From: Absidia repens
Taxonomy: Eukaryota > Mucoromycota > Mucoromycetes > Mucorales > Cunninghamellaceae
Direction: 5' to 3'
DNA length: 64,000 nucleotides
NCBI GenBank assembly: GCA_002105175.1
Contig: MCGE01000002.1
Coordinates: 1,736,001 to 1,800,000, forward strand
Part shown: positions 1-11,916 of the stretch, in pieces
How positions within the stretch are numbered: position 1 is the first letter of the stretch
Layout: every line of letters begins with the position of its first letter
Translations under genes and position numbers: made by a program
The notes under the pieces: generated by a model
What the model saw: only the letters and a program-made list of their open reading frames with translations
Databases searched by the model: none
What the model was told of the DNA's origin: nothing

Positions 1-511
1 TATATGGTACGTAGTTAATTTGGGATGCTCTCCTAAGAAAACAGGCGAGTTTTACTAAACCAATGAACATCAAGACTCTCAAAAGTAACCCGATCATTGG
101 ACATCTGTTTTTGTTTTTGTTTTTTCGCCATGTACGCAGTACCGTACATTACCAGTCAAGGAAAATGATTGCCCAGATTGAGTTGAAATTTTCCATGCTC
201 GTGATGAAATTAAGTCAATTATTATTTAAATAAAAAACAAACTGACATAAAATGGCCAGTTTTAAGTATAAAATCGACTACCAACCCAGTCACCTATCAT
301 CATTCAACGGAAACAATACCAGTGTGAAACGAAATTGCACCGTTGTTGTAGGTAATATATTATTTCTTATATGTGTATACATTCTATATATATATATATA
401 TGCAGTGATGTTCTGGAACCTTTAGTTCTCTTTCATCTAAACGAAAAAGGCCATCGAAATATCAGGGAAATGGTCAGAACTGCAGTTCAACAAGAAGACC
501 TCACAAAACAT

Positions 512-1440
512 TTCAAATCCCGCCCACGTGGACTTCTATTTTTCCCGTCATACTTTTTTTGCGCTCCCTATTTTTTTTTTTTTTCTCTCTCTCTCTCTCT
601 ATCTCTCTCTCCTTCTTCCTTCTATTTTTCTTCACCGATTTAACTTCTTTGAGGTTATGTTGGACGTAGTTTAGTGTCAGGACTAGTTTAGAAGGGGTTT
701 CAGCTCAGGGATGACAAGATGCATGGGGAAACCCTTTCATTTTGGAGTCAGGATTCGGAAGCACCATTATTAGTTGGCTTTCTGAAGCTTTCATTTGCTT
801 AGTTTAGTCTTAGCTTGTATCTATAACTGAATAAATTATATCCCTTTTTACCTGCTTCAATGAAAAAAATACCCTATCAGTCCCTCTCATGTCTTCTGCA
901 ATAGATTCCATTGTTACCACAATGACCCACCTTGATTAGTGTTGACCGTTGTTGTGCTTCAACAAAAGTTAACCATTTAGTCTGTCTCATGTCTATACAG
1001 TATATTAGACCCCGTTTGACACTCGTCCCTTTAGGTTAACTATCCTTCTGATGTCCCATTAGTGTCCCTCACACTATCTCTTATTAAATACAATAAACCC
1101 CGCACCTTTATTTTCATGTTGATCATATCGCTTCAATAAAACAAGTCTTTTTTAATAACCAAGTTTTGACTCATTCGATAGATATTAAGCAAAGTTTTTA
1201 TTGTGGCTATTTTACAAGTGTCCTATGAAACACTTGCTTTCTAGTTCGTCTGCTAGGACTTCCCCCCCCTTTTTTTTTCTTTCTTTTTCTCGGAACGCCA
1301 GCAACTTTAGGCTACATAAAATACCAAAGGTAGACCTATTGCTGCTTAACCGATCGTAATAATTGAATAATTAAGACCGTACCGTGAGTGTCGTTGTCGC
1401 CGTACTGTAATCCAATACATTATTTTCATTGTGTATTGAA
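512..1440 (+). repeat. dispersed repeat family, copy R1
   Basis: First of six related intergenic elements. In order it has a CACGTG box (525-530) in a GC-rich setting, a CT-rich tract (about 585-630), the conserved core (about 655-830) including the 691-738 hairpin, and then degenerate units of about 100 bp carrying TTCAATAAAA-like motifs near 828, 857, 958, 1087 and 1132. Similarity to R5 and R6 can be followed past a CTAGTTCGTC-like block near 1240 to about 1440. A short CT-rich open frame over 371-643 is not conserved between copies, so I do not call it a gene. Confidence 0.75.
691..738 (+). other. predicted RNA hairpin in the core of repeat R1
   Basis: GAAGGGGTTTC (691-701) can pair with GAAACCCTTTC (728-738) as an 11-bp stem with one G-U pair, closing a loop of about 26 nt. 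The same stem can form in R2, R4, R5 and R6, with some differences absorbed by G-U pairs. R3 has lost it. This is the best-conserved block of the whole repeat. Pairing was done by eye, without an energy calculation. Confidence 0.5.
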
Positions 1441-2620
1441 TAATTTAATTAGAATTTGGGGAAGCTTTTCCTATATACAAACCCCGTTTCAAACGAGAAT
1501 AAACTTAGGAAATCTCACCAACCATGCGCCCTCGGTCTAAAGATTCTTCATATGGAACGTTGCCCTAACATGGACTCATCTTTTTATGTTATTAGATTTT
1601 TTGTGGAGGATCAATAAAGTAAAAGACGCATGAGCCATGCATTTAGAATACCGGCCATTGGCGTTTTTCTTGCAGGAAACTCGATACACTCCTCCTCCTT
1701 TTTCTCTCTCTCTCTCCGTCTCTTAACCTATTGTAACATGCAGAATTGATTATCCAAAATAATTCACGCACGGACTCTACTTAAAACTTTCCATCCGAAA
1801 AAGGACTTTTTATGTTGTGTTTTGTTTCTGTTTTTCGCTCAGACGCATGCTGGACCTCATTGTATACAAATATGATGCGGGCCGCTGTTAAGCACTGCAG
1901 AGCCAACTTTATTAGTTCAATGGTCAGTTTTTGTTTATAATAGGCGAGTTTTAAAGATGACAAGGATAGCATCATGATCATGATACGATTCGAATCATGC
2001 TGAGCAAAAGTGAGCGGCTGATCAAGGTATGTTGTGCAAAAAAAAAAAAAGTAACGGATCTAAAACAAATATCAACAAAAAAAAAGGAGACATTCTAGTT
2101 TATAAAAGTAGGATAATCTCTTTTTTGTGGCAAGTCACATGGGCAAGAATAAAAAATAAAATGAGGCATACAGTAAAGGATGACATGTTATTTATTGGTT
2201 CAGTTTGATTTGCTAAAACTAGTTCAGGGGAGGGGTAAAACCCGGAGATGGTGGGTTTGATCCTCGGGATCCATTGGATTTCATAAAATTAACTAAATAG
2301 AAGGACATGTTTCAAATATAGGTTTTTTTTATTGTAGTGTAAATAATTCCATAAGACTAATTTGTGTATAATGTGGAGGAGTGGAAGGGGAAGAGCATAA
2401 GTAATAAACATGGTATAAATGAATGGACAAGGGTATTTTGGAATAATAAATAAAATAAAATGGGTGAAGGTACAAGAATAAACTACATAAAGGTATATAC
2501 AATAATAAAACTAATACAAGTGGGGAACGATAGTAAACAAATAAGTAAAAGGGTCATGCAGATACAAATATATGACGCCTACTGTGGTTTCGTCATTACT
2601 GCGATTTTTTTTTCCATTTG

Positions 2621-4325
2621 CTATTGCCATCTCTTCTTCGCCCGATCAATCAAAGCTACCAAGGAATTAATAATAATAATAATAACAAGTTAATACATAT
2701 GTGTTAATTACAATGCGATTACTTTGTGAGGGAGACTTACTTTTACATCGACGCCGATCTGCCATTGCATGAGGACAATCATAGACCCTCAAACCATTCT
2801 TTGTTCTTGCATCCAAACAGACTCCAGGGTGATGGGCTAACTCGACCAGTGTTGACCAAAGGTGTAACGTAGCTGCATAGTGAAGAGGAGCCCAGCCATC
2901 AGGATCGGTTGCATTGACATCCGCACCAAGTGATAATAAACATTTGGCCATGGGTTCTTGTTGGTACAATAAAGCAAGTGATATAATGGGTGTTGTTTGC
3001 CGATCTTGCCATTCTTGTAATAAAACCGACACAGGTTGGGATTGCCGTTGTTGTTGTCTGATGAGATCCATCAAATCTTCGATATCCCCGCGCATACATG
3101 CATCTAATAAAATCCATTCAGGACTGAAACGCACAGACTTTGGGCGGTGGCGAGGACTTGCGCTTGATGATCGTATCGTGCTGGTGCGGCAATGCGTTTT
3201 TGAGTTCGTTGCTGAAAACACAGTGGTGGTATTGCCGTCGCTGTTTTCATCAACATCTTGATCATATGATACTGATGGTGGTGGTGATGGTAATGGTGAA
3301 CGAAGATTCTGATAAGAATTCAGTGTTGGTTGATTCATATGATTTTGTAAGTTGGGCAGCATCTTGATTCTTCTGGTGATGGTGCCATCATCATCGTGAT
3401 ATGCGTATTGAGGAGAATGCGATTTTGGTGGTTTCGGTGATGATGGTGTAGGTGGTGGTGATATCCAGTATCGTTGTGCTCCATAATAGCTAGTCATTTG
3501 ATTGGAAGGTGATGGGGATAATGGTTCGTTCAAAGAAGACAATGATGAGTACGATGAATTGGATGATGTGGAAGTCGAGAAGTGTAAAGGAGGTTTGGCC
3601 AAGCTATCATTTTTCGACAAAGTAACCATGGATCTTTGGACAGCCTTTTTCAATAGAATGGAAGATTGTGGTAGATCATTACGCACTAGTGGTGAAGATG
3701 TGGGAGATTCTTTGAATGTAGTCAGAGGACGTTGTTGGTGTTTGATGGTGGTACTAGCAGGTGAATAAAAAGGCTGCAAAAGTTGAATACATACAGATTT
3801 GGTGCAACCATCCAGTGGGCCGTATTGTCTGGTATTCCGATGAGTAGTATCCGCCCCGCACTCCAGTAGCAGTCGTACCAAATTCTCCATACCCAAAAAA
3901 GAAGCCAAATGCAAAGAGGAATTTCCGTGACCCCAAGTATGATTTACAAAGTGCTCAAGATCGGCTGGTGAAGCGTAATGTTGTAAGAATGCCAGGATAG
4001 ATCTTGCAATGGTTTCATGTTGTAAAAAAAGAGCCATTTGCAACGCATTAAGATCTCGACCCGATCCACCAAACAGTTGTTGTGCATCATGTTGAAGTTG
4101 CGTTGTAATGTTCAATTGTAGAATTCGATACTTGTTGGAAGCTGATGCCATGGTAGCATCGTTGGGTAAACAATGAGATAATAGCGCACGCGCCACATGA
4201 GGTGCATAGTCGTCACCGCAAAGTCGTTCAAAATCTTGGTCATTGTTTGTTCGTATGATCGTTTGTAATTGACGCCAAAGTTTCGTTGGCGAATGATATA
4301 ATTCATCCTTTTTAGAAGAATTCAT
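2621..4325 (-). CDS. ankyrin-repeat protein with a PP1-docking-like KSVRF motif
   Basis: Two exons (4325-2741 and 2655-2621) encode 539 aa; the 85-bp intron has GTAAGT and TTGGTAG ends. The start at 4325 (MNSSKKDEL) is preferred over an ATG at 4394, whose extra codons read a T-rich leader. One ankyrin block sits at about residues 90-190 (NSSLHLASFLGMENLVRLLL). A long Ser/Pro-rich linker follows. A second block lies near the C-terminus (GWAPLHYAATLHLWSTL). Just before that block, RPKSVRFSPEWILLDACMRG resembles the RVxF motif plus first ankyrin helix of MYPT1-type myosin-phosphatase targeting subunits. PP1 binding is therefore plausible, but the ankyrin order differs from MYPT1 and the family assignment is inference. 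The gene diverges from the UPF0658 gene to its right. Confidence 0.75.
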
Positions 4326-4993
4326 AATAGTAGTTACCAAAAAAAAAGAAAAAAAAAAAAGAGGAGGAAGAAGAGACTTAAAATGGAGATGCACACTCTC
4401 TGAATTGTTATTTAAACCGCGCTTTCCTTTTTTGAAATCGTCCTTTCAGACAATAAATACTTACGATATTATATATTAAAAAAAATCAGTTTTTCGCGAG
4501 TTCGATGTTCAAAGCCCGGGCTGGTGTCAAATTTAGAGGTCAGGACGAAAAAAAAGGTGACACTTTTTCCACCCGTTCTTTTTTTGGGAGGTGGAAAGGG
4601 AAGGGATTGTAAAATTTAATCATTACTTTTTAATCCGTTTTCATTATTATCACCGTATGCACATATAGGTACCTTGTTCTGGGGAGAGGAGGGGACATTT
4701 TTTCATCAAGGTACTGACAATTAGATATTCTTTCTGGTACCTTATTCATATAAATTTGGCCAATCGTAAGGTGCTGTTTTGTTTATTTTTAATAACCGCC
4801 CGCTAATTTTTTTTTTTTCGTTTCTTCCCTCTCCTTGTTTCAATTTACCCCTTCCCTCTACTTTTTATCCTCTTTCTTTTAGAATTTTTTTTACGCTTTA
4901 TTTTATTTTTTGACATTTTCACCTTTTCTTTTATATACTTCGACTATTTACCCGCCCATTCTACTTTATATACATATAGTTAGTGTTCTTTGA
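4326..4993. promoter_or_regulatory. divergent promoter region between the ankyrin and UPF0658 genes
   Basis: This 0.67-kb interval separates two gene starts that point away from each other. It contains a CT-rich tract running toward the plus-strand gene (about 4805-4935), typical of fungal 5' leaders, and a matching A/G-rich leader for the minus-strand gene (about 4340-4375). Two near-identical GGTACCTT blocks occur near 4669 and 4736. No specific factor site can be named. Confidence 0.4.
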
Positions 4994-6358
4994 ATGCTGT
5001 CCTCCGAATTAATGACTAGAAAAAGCTCAGACGCTGATCAATCGACAAGGAAAATGTTTGATATACAACAAAAGGACAAAAAGACAAAGGTAAACTCAAG
5101 TTTAACTTTATATATATTATGTAGATATACAACATACTTACGTCTCATTATTCATCATAGTCGTGGTTACAATCACGGAATTCCATATATCTTGGCATCG
5201 TTGCTATTTTTGAAGCAGTAATAGTGATTGCGTTACAAGCAGCTATCTTCGCTCAATTCCAACTTCACCAGGCTGAGTAAGTGGCACTGTATATACAACA
5301 AATCAAACTAAGCTAAGCATAACTGTTCCCTTTTTTTGAATAGAACACAACGTACTACTCAAGGTACCGGGATTCCTGTTTATCTGATGATCTTCATTCT
5401 CTCTCAGCTATTTCAAGTAGCCTTGGCTTGGGATGCTGTAAGTTATTTTTCTCAATACAAATATATATAAATATATATGTGTGTATATTCTGACCTCTCT
5501 TTATTATTGCTATTATTGTTGTTATATTTTAGGTTCGGGCGCAAAATACCATTCAAGTGATTGCCTTTTTACTCTTCAATTTGTGTTGTTTTATATACAG
5601 TATCTTTCAATTTAGCCAAATGCACAAAGTGGTGGACCAACCTACTCTGGGCCTGCTGATTACTCGTTTATTGATCGTCAATGCTGTTGTGACAGGTGTA
5701 TGCGAATTGGTCTATCTCTACTTGGGTGCCAGGCTTTATCAAGAATTTGGGTATGTGTCCTTTTTGTTCATATGAAAACCTATTTTTAACTTTTTTTTTA
5801 TTTTTTGTCCTTTAGCTGGAAGATCTACAGAGCTATTGGGGCGGATCCTGAAATACGAAGTAAGAAAATAGGACGAACTATAGTAGGATTGATTATTAAA
5901 ACGGCTGACTGACTATTATTTTGATTAGATATGTATCGATGGTACCAGATTTTATTGTCATTGCTAAAATTGGATATCTTCTTTTTCTTGGCCTATTCCA
6001 TCCAATATTTGGTGCTCGTTTTACAAATGAACGATTATGAATTTGCTCTAACCATTGTTGCCTTGCCAGTCACCTGCCTCTTTTTATTGTTGATTGTTTA
6101 TGCTATACGCCACGAATCAAAGTATATGGTTATTCTCTTCTTCGTTGGTTTGGCTGCAGGATGTGCCTACTTTAGTTTCAAGATTGCTCGTATGTGTGAT
6201 CCATCTCAGCAACATAAATTCATATACGTCCGGGAATTCTTGATCTTCTTCGCCAGTGTCGACTTGACATTAGTAGTACTGACCATCACGAACACTCTCA
6301 TTTGCTTATTCAACTTTGACAAAGGGTTAAAACCACATCGTAAGTCATGATGAAAAGA

Positions 6359-6389
<31 letters not shown>

Positions 6390-6495
6390 TTTGATTGATT
6401 GGAATTAAAATTTTTTATTCTTAATAGTGTTGCGAGATCGATCCAAATCCACCGAAACGAACAATCAAGGTGACCGCACACTATCATTAGATTAG
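4994..6495 (+). CDS. UPF0658-family multi-pass Golgi membrane protein
   Basis: I join seven exons in frame, starting at MLSSELMTRK. Four short introns lie in the first kilobase and one near 5866-5930. A last one (about 6341-6428) contains a 30-base A run before a final exon ending RTLSLD. After a charged N-terminus there are about seven hydrophobic helices, including YLGIVAIFEAVIVIALQAAI, VYLMIFILSQLFQVALAW and KLDIFFFLAYSIQYLVLVL. The central GWKIYRAIGADPEI segment followed by a KLDIFFF helix is, from memory, characteristic of fungal UPF0658 Golgi apparatus membrane proteins, whose biochemical role is unknown. I see no catalytic motif. A CT-rich leader precedes the ATG. Confidence 0.7.
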
Positions 6496-7192
6496 TCTTT
6501 CTTCTTCCTCTATTTAGCTTACTTTGTGTTATTCCCTTATATATTATTTTTTTTCCCTCGAACTGGCTTCGTCTCCTATTATTTTTATTTTTATTAGTAT
6601 TTTTAGTTTTTTGTGCATGTATCAACCCCATATATCTATTCTTTTCCTTTTGTTCTCTTTTTTGTATTTTAATATTCACTATTCGACCTTTTTCCGTCCA
6701 TTCCATACAATTTGCCCCATTTTGTTATTGCTTTGTTTTCTGTACAAAACTAAATAAAAAAAAATCGCCAATTATTTGAAATCAATCGTCTATATATATT
6801 CTACTACTTTGCTCTATTCTTTTGTATATGCGCCAAATGCATCTAGACTATAGTATATAATACTCAATAGTATGCTACCCTTACAACCTGCAAAATAAAA
6901 CAAATTAATAGGAAAAAAGTCTCTCGAGTCTTCCATATATCTAATTGCACTTCTCAAGGCCCTTCTTTCCCCTAATCCAATCAATACTGTACCCATGGTA
7001 CTTTTTTGACCTACAGTCTGCCCACCTTTTCCCAAATCCATACAAATATGACATCTCCAAGGTCTTCATTTTCCAATTTCTCTTATTCACGTTTAGAATT
7101 ACAACCTCATCACTGATATACATTATTCTACATCCCAAAAAAAAACAATATATTCAATAAAAAAAATTTTATTCCAATGAATACTATCAGAC

Positions 7193-7232
<40 letters not shown>

Positions 7233-7312
7233 AACCTATTTATAATAATACTAATACTAATACTAATACTAATACCACTACGACAGTCATCCCTGTCCAC
7301 GTAAAATACTAA
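6496..7312. other. convergent 3' intergenic region with homopolymer and hexamer repeat
   Basis: This lies between the 3' ends of the UPF0658 gene and the GT15 gene. It holds AATAAA-type signals (for example about 6751), a 35-base A run (7197-7231) and a CTAATA hexamer array (about 7251-7276). No coding signal is supported; the T-rich frames here are homopolymer translations. Confidence 0.6.
7197..7276. repeat. 35-bp A run followed by a CTAATA microsatellite
   Basis: An uninterrupted A run at 7197-7231 is followed, after a short spacer, by about four tandem CTAATA units at 7251-7276. The tract lies just past the stop codon of the GT15 gene. Confidence 0.9.
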
Positions 7313-8756
7313 CTAATTAGACCACATATTCCAACGTGCCTTCCTTGCATCCGAGGTCTTGACCCATTTTCGCCACTGAGGAAGACATGTATCATAAAAA
7401 TTGTCGTGATCAATGCTTTCTTTAGAGGTGCCCACAGGACAATCGCAACGACATCCTTTTCCACTTTGCTTGCTGGGACAATGACGATATAAATCATGTT
7501 GATAGCCAATATCTTCGAAATAATGCACCTGATCCGTTTCCAAAAACAATCCAGCTCCCAAAGAATGGACTATATTCATAAACAAATGGAAAAGTCAAAT
7601 ATAATGCCCTTTCTGTTGATTACTCTATATAAACACTTCTTACCTGGAGCATCACCCCACCGTTCATAAAAAAAGTTTCCTGTTTGATCCAAGTAATTGA
7701 AGAAGTCACGATAGGCAGGACTGCGCCATAGATTTAACGACGCGATTTCAAAGTTTGACCAAAAATGACAGTAATTGTATGCATCACCATGGCCACCCTG
7801 GTCTCTAAAGAAGGGGAATAAAGAGCGACCTTTCATTGTGGTGTCAATATGTCTTGATTTGGCGTATTCTAACACAGTGTTCCATAAGGTTGGGATGGTT
7901 GCCGGCATTTCTTGCAATGTCACCACAAATCCGTAAAGCTTGTTGTATTTCTGCATATATAAAAAGGGATCGTATGTAATGTCACAAAAGAATGTCACAC
8001 CAGGTTCCACGCGCCAGTACCAATCGTAGCTATGAAAAAAGAAGAAAAAAAAATATGGGAGAAGAAGATCAGTCACTACCACTTTTTGAGAGAAGTTGGG
8101 ACGGAAGGAAAGAAAAGTGAGACTTACTTTTCCAAAAGAGGATGATCAAAGAAGAAGCCAGATTGGAATCGACACATATGGTGATAGCTTTCCTTTCCAC
8201 CAAACATGACATCGTTGGCAACCATTTTGTCACGACATTGAGCAGCATAGTTTTCATCCACCCAAGAAGGGTATCCCCAGTGCTTTTCCTTGTTAATCAA
8301 CCCAAACTCCATCTGCGCATTAGGTGACGCCTTTGTCATGGCCAGCTTAAATCCTTCGGTAAACGGTTCTTCATTCAAAAAGACGTATGGATAGTGGAAG
8401 TTTTTGTTGAATTTGTCTTCTAGGTTCACTATGCTCGATGCAATACCATCTTGTTCGCTACAACGTTAGCAGAAAAAAATAGTCATGAATTCTTCCATTC
8501 TAAAACATGATCATTCCAGTATTTACCTGTTTCGTACCAAAATAACAAATGCTGCCTTTGCTTTTTCCTTTGGAGGTTGTCGAGTCAAATGTACTTCAGG
8601 AAGACACACAGCTTCATCGTAATTGTCGTAGTAAGATGTTGGGCGTAGGTTGGATGACACCTTGGGATGACTGGCTACATGATATAAGAAGATGAAGACG
8701 GACACAAACCCTATCAGTAATAATGGTTTTCTTGATAATGAGGTAAAGGGCCGCAT
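7313..8756 (-). CDS. GT15 alpha-1,2-mannosyltransferase (KRE2/MNT1 family)
   Basis: Four exons (8756-8527, 8457-8128, 8029-7644, 7569-7313) join in frame to 400 aa, the usual size for the family. The N-terminus is a type II Golgi anchor: a short basic tail, then a hydrophobic segment at residues 11-28 (PLLLIGFVSVFIFLYHV). The lumenal domain has AAFVILVRN, the FNEEPFTEGF-like region (VFLNEEPFTEGFKLAM), the metal and donor-site region YDWYWRVEPGVTFFCD, and the hallmark FWSNFEIASL carrying the catalytic Glu. The Cys-rich C-terminal segment (CPSKQSGKGCRCDC) also matches. These enzymes add alpha-1,2-linked mannose from GDP-mannose to O- and N-glycans in the Golgi. Which paralog this is (KRE2, KTR and so on) cannot be told. 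Confidence 0.95.
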
Positions 8757-11574
8757 CCAACAGTGAAGAATTTAAAAGTAGAAGAGGAAAACTTTTTTAA
8801 AAAAAAAAAAAAAAAGATCTTCGTGATCGGGATTTAAAATGCATTTGCGCGAAATTATGGAGATTGACGGTATTATGCTACAATATATTTCTTACTGTAA
8901 GAATACAATACTGGGTGGGTACAGCACTAGATGTATTTATACGTGAAAACTCAATAAAATTTTCAAGTGAAAATTTCATTGGAGATAATAAAAAACAAAA
9001 AATAAAAATAGAAAACCAGCATGACGCATGAATAAGCAGTAAACTGATGATGATGTCTTAGATATTTGGGGAATGTTAGTAGTAAAACTAGTACTATAGT
9101 AAAATAATAATAATAATAAAGACTTTGCTATCATACCTATTTAACTATAGGGTAAAATTTCTGACTTCATTGGATGTATTCAATTGACACATTCATTCAC
9201 TCTACTGTATATTTGACTTCCAAACATTTACGTTTATGGTCACATACTCATGTTGGACAGAATTATTATACGGCTTTTTTCTTTATCTTATTTAACAGAC
9301 ATTATTAATTTCTTCGACTTGCTTAGAATTCTGCAGCGTGAGGAACTTATACCCTCTCCGCATTCAAGACTACTACAATCTAGCTTGGTTTTTACAACAT
9401 ATAGCTATACTCCCTCTTCTCCCCACAATTAAAAAAGGAAAAAATAACAGACTAAACATATAAATATATCCAATCTAGTTGATTTTACAGCAATGTCATG
9501 GTATAAATCGATTGATATACACGGAAGAGAGGGAATAGTTCCATGTTTAATATGGAGAGACCCAGAACCGTCAGCTCGTCGATAGCTCTCGGGGGGCAGG
9601 GGAGCGAGAAAAGTGCATATGTAAGTTCTAAAACAGCAACAACCTCTTTATAATAGCAGATATACCCTTAGCACAACCTAGATTCATTTTATGATTGATT
9701 TAACGTCAAGTGATTGTATGACTGTCAACCAGTTCCCGGGTGCTTCATGGAAAAGCAGTCATGGCCGCGGAATTAGGGAGAGCGTGTTTGGTATGACGTT
9801 CACAAAATAGCTACAATAAAAATATTGCTCATTGTATAATGGGTCATAGTATGGTCAATAAAAAGAAATATTTTATTGAAGCAAGTTGGTAATTATTCTA
9901 CAAGTAAAGGCGAGATTTTCAATGTAACAAGGGATTCTATGGAAGGATCTATTGGGGTAAGGAGACTAATGAGAGTTCTGAAGAATGGTCAACTCGAAAC
10001 TAGAGGAATGAACGTAAAACGGGAGTTAATATACTACACAAGGCTTAATAGTAGATGGAGGGACATCTGTTATTCAAGTACAACAACAGCATCCACTAAT
10101 CAAAAAGGATGATGGCGGTAGAAAAGGGATCTATTGTACAAAACATGAGAGCGGCGTTTGGGACATTTTTCATTGAAGCAAGTAAAAAGAATATATATTT
10201 TATTCAGACGTAGATACAAACAATAGACGAACTAATACAAAGTCAAGCTAATGAAGGCTTCAAAAAGCCAGCTAATGGAGTCCCCAGATCCTAGATCCAA
10301 AATGAAAGGGTTTCCCCATGCATCTTGTAATCTCTGAGCTGAAAACCCTTCTAAACTAGTACTAATACTAACCTGAGTCCAATATAACCTCATAGAAGTT
10401 GAAATGGCGAAGAAAAAGAAAAAGAAAAGGAAAAAAGAATGAAAAGAATGAAAAAAAAAAAAAAAAAAAAAAAGTGGGCAAATAAAACACCCACGTGGGC
10501 GGCATTTGAAATATGTATTTTTTTTTGTGCTGAGAATTTTTGTTTGCGAATCCTTTTTTTAGGTGTGGACACAGCAAAGGAACCACACTTTTGTTCTTGT
10601 CACCTTTTATAAAACATCCAACACCATGTGGCATAGAAATTTTCTTCTCATTACAGTAATCTCGGTGCCCCGGTCGTCCTCTTATATTGATGCCTTTGCA
10701 GACAAGATGAAGTAATTGTTCCTGGTTTAGTTAACCTCTTCATTGTAGCATAGGTTGTCAATTGCCGTAGAATAGGTTACCTTCTTTAATTGTACTAGCT
10801 CATCAGGATTATATTTATTCTACAACAAGATACCTGCACCACATATCCCATATGTTCACCCATCACAATCATCCATAATCTACTCCCAATTAGAAACGTG
10901 CTGTAGTATTAATTAGACCAGTTTAATTTATCTGCTATAAGTTATATTCACAACCGAATAAAACAAGTCTTGATTTTTCTATTTTACTGTATCTCTTACA
11001 GTTTAATTTGTTGTGTTGAATGGATATACTCATAGTGTACAGTGTCTGTCCATGCAGGAGGGGTATTGATATATATGTGAGAAAATGAAAGGATCAAGTA
11101 TGAGGCAATGTGGATAAGTCGCCGTGTTCATGCTACATCTAGTACTGTGTTTTAAATCTAGTGATGAGAGGGATTTCTTTAGTGATTTAAAAAAAGCTGG
11201 CTGTGACGGATGTAAAAAATAAAAAAAAAGGACTCTGACGGATGAATAAAAGAATGAAGTAGATGGGAGCGCATAAAAATACGATAAATGAACCGTACTG
11301 TATTAGAAGGAAGGAGTTTACGCACTAAATTCAGGAACAAGATATTTCAAATCTCGACCTACTATAATAATATTGGTTTATCTCATTTTATAAAAACATA
11401 CATAACTGAAATAAAAAATTACGACAAGTCTTAATATCATATGAACAAAATATAAACCATCAAAACAAAACTTCCCGTTACTGCTAAAACTCAAAAATAA
11501 CCGCAACACAGGAAATTAACCAAAAAAGGAAGAACCACATTGCATTGACGCAAGTGAATGTTTGGCAAAAGAAA
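8757..11574. other. gene-poor intergenic region containing repeat copy R2
   Basis: There are 2.8 kb between the GT15 start and the tRNA. Repeat copy R2 occupies about 9700-10515. The rest is AT-rich with short ATA and A runs. R2 and R6 also share a short block on their upstream side (TTCGCAAAC-like, reverse strand, about 10545). The frames at 9876-10112 and 10368-10634 fall in or next to R2 and are not conserved in the other copies, so I reject them. Confidence 0.6.
9700..10515 (-). repeat. dispersed repeat family, copy R2
   Basis: Inverted copy. Its CACGTG box is at 10492-10497 and its conserved core and hairpin at 10304-10351. The ~100-bp units follow toward lower coordinates, with AATAAAA-like motifs near 10180 and 9855. 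The stem here pairs through a G-U at its inner end. Faint similarity continues to about 9700 and is lost there. Confidence 0.75.
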
Positions 11575-11646
11575 GCCCTACGGGGGGGTCGAACCCCCAA
11601 CCTTGAGATTAAGAGTCTCACGCTCTGCCGATTGAGCTAGCAAGGC
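11575..11646 (-). tRNA. tRNA-Lys (anticodon CTT)
   Basis: The 72-nt reverse strand folds as a full cloverleaf: acceptor GCCTTGC with GTAGGGC (two G-U pairs), D stem GCTC/GAGC, anticodon stem TGAGA/TCTCA around CTCTTAA, a five-base variable loop, and T stem GGGGG/CCCCC around TTCGACC. The anticodon CTT reads AAG, hence Lys. There is no intron and CCA is not encoded, as expected for a eukaryote. A TTTT Pol III terminator follows within ten bases (about 11565-11568). The encoded discriminator base would be T, which is slightly unusual. Confidence 0.95.
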
Positions 11647-11880
11647 TCCGATGAATTAAAAATCGAGTGCATACTGATAAGCCTAATAAAACGGAGTTGG
11701 AAATCTAGACCCCCATATTTTTTCTACAAATCCATTATGATTTTTATGAATAGGGTCGTATAGATAATATATGGATTTGGAAAATATTCCTTATATCCAA
11801 ATCGGGATTTTTAAATAGTTTAGTGGTTTTAATTTTTTGGAAACCAAACCCAAACCATTAAAAAAAGAGACCAACTGTAC

Positions 11881-11916
<36 letters not shown>

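Larger units (their letters stand above)
1..2620. other. intergenic region containing repeat copy R1
   Basis: I see no convincing gene here. Bases 1-510 are AT-rich with a short TA run near 389-402. Repeat copy R1 fills about 512-1440. Beyond it are CT-rich microsatellite tracts (about 1695-1720), A runs (2039-2051) and unassigned AT-rich DNA. The few open frames are short, rich in A/T-run translations and have no splice partners. A GC-richer patch near 2221-2275 faintly recalls a Pol III B box, but no tRNA cloverleaf can be folded around it. Confidence 0.6.

Noticed and set aside
371..643. Open frame overlapping the head of repeat R1
   Set aside because: Its end is a CT microsatellite translation, and the other five copies have no matching frame.
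512..1440. Interpretation of the R elements as intact LTR retrotransposons
   Set aside because: I found no TG...CA ends, no paired LTRs, no primer-binding site and no reverse transcriptase or integrase sequence in the window. Solo LTRs remain possible.
2190..2275. tRNA- or SINE-like patch with a GGGTTTGATCC sequence
   Set aside because: It weakly resembles a B box, but no cloverleaf, A box or Pol III terminator arrangement could be built.
7251..7276. CTAATA array considered as a telomere-like repeat
   Set aside because: Fungal telomeres are usually TTAGGG-type. This array has only about four units and is internal, so it is a microsatellite.
9876..10112. 78-codon open frame in repeat R2
   Set aside because: It lies in the degenerate distal units, and stops occur at the matching positions of the other copies.
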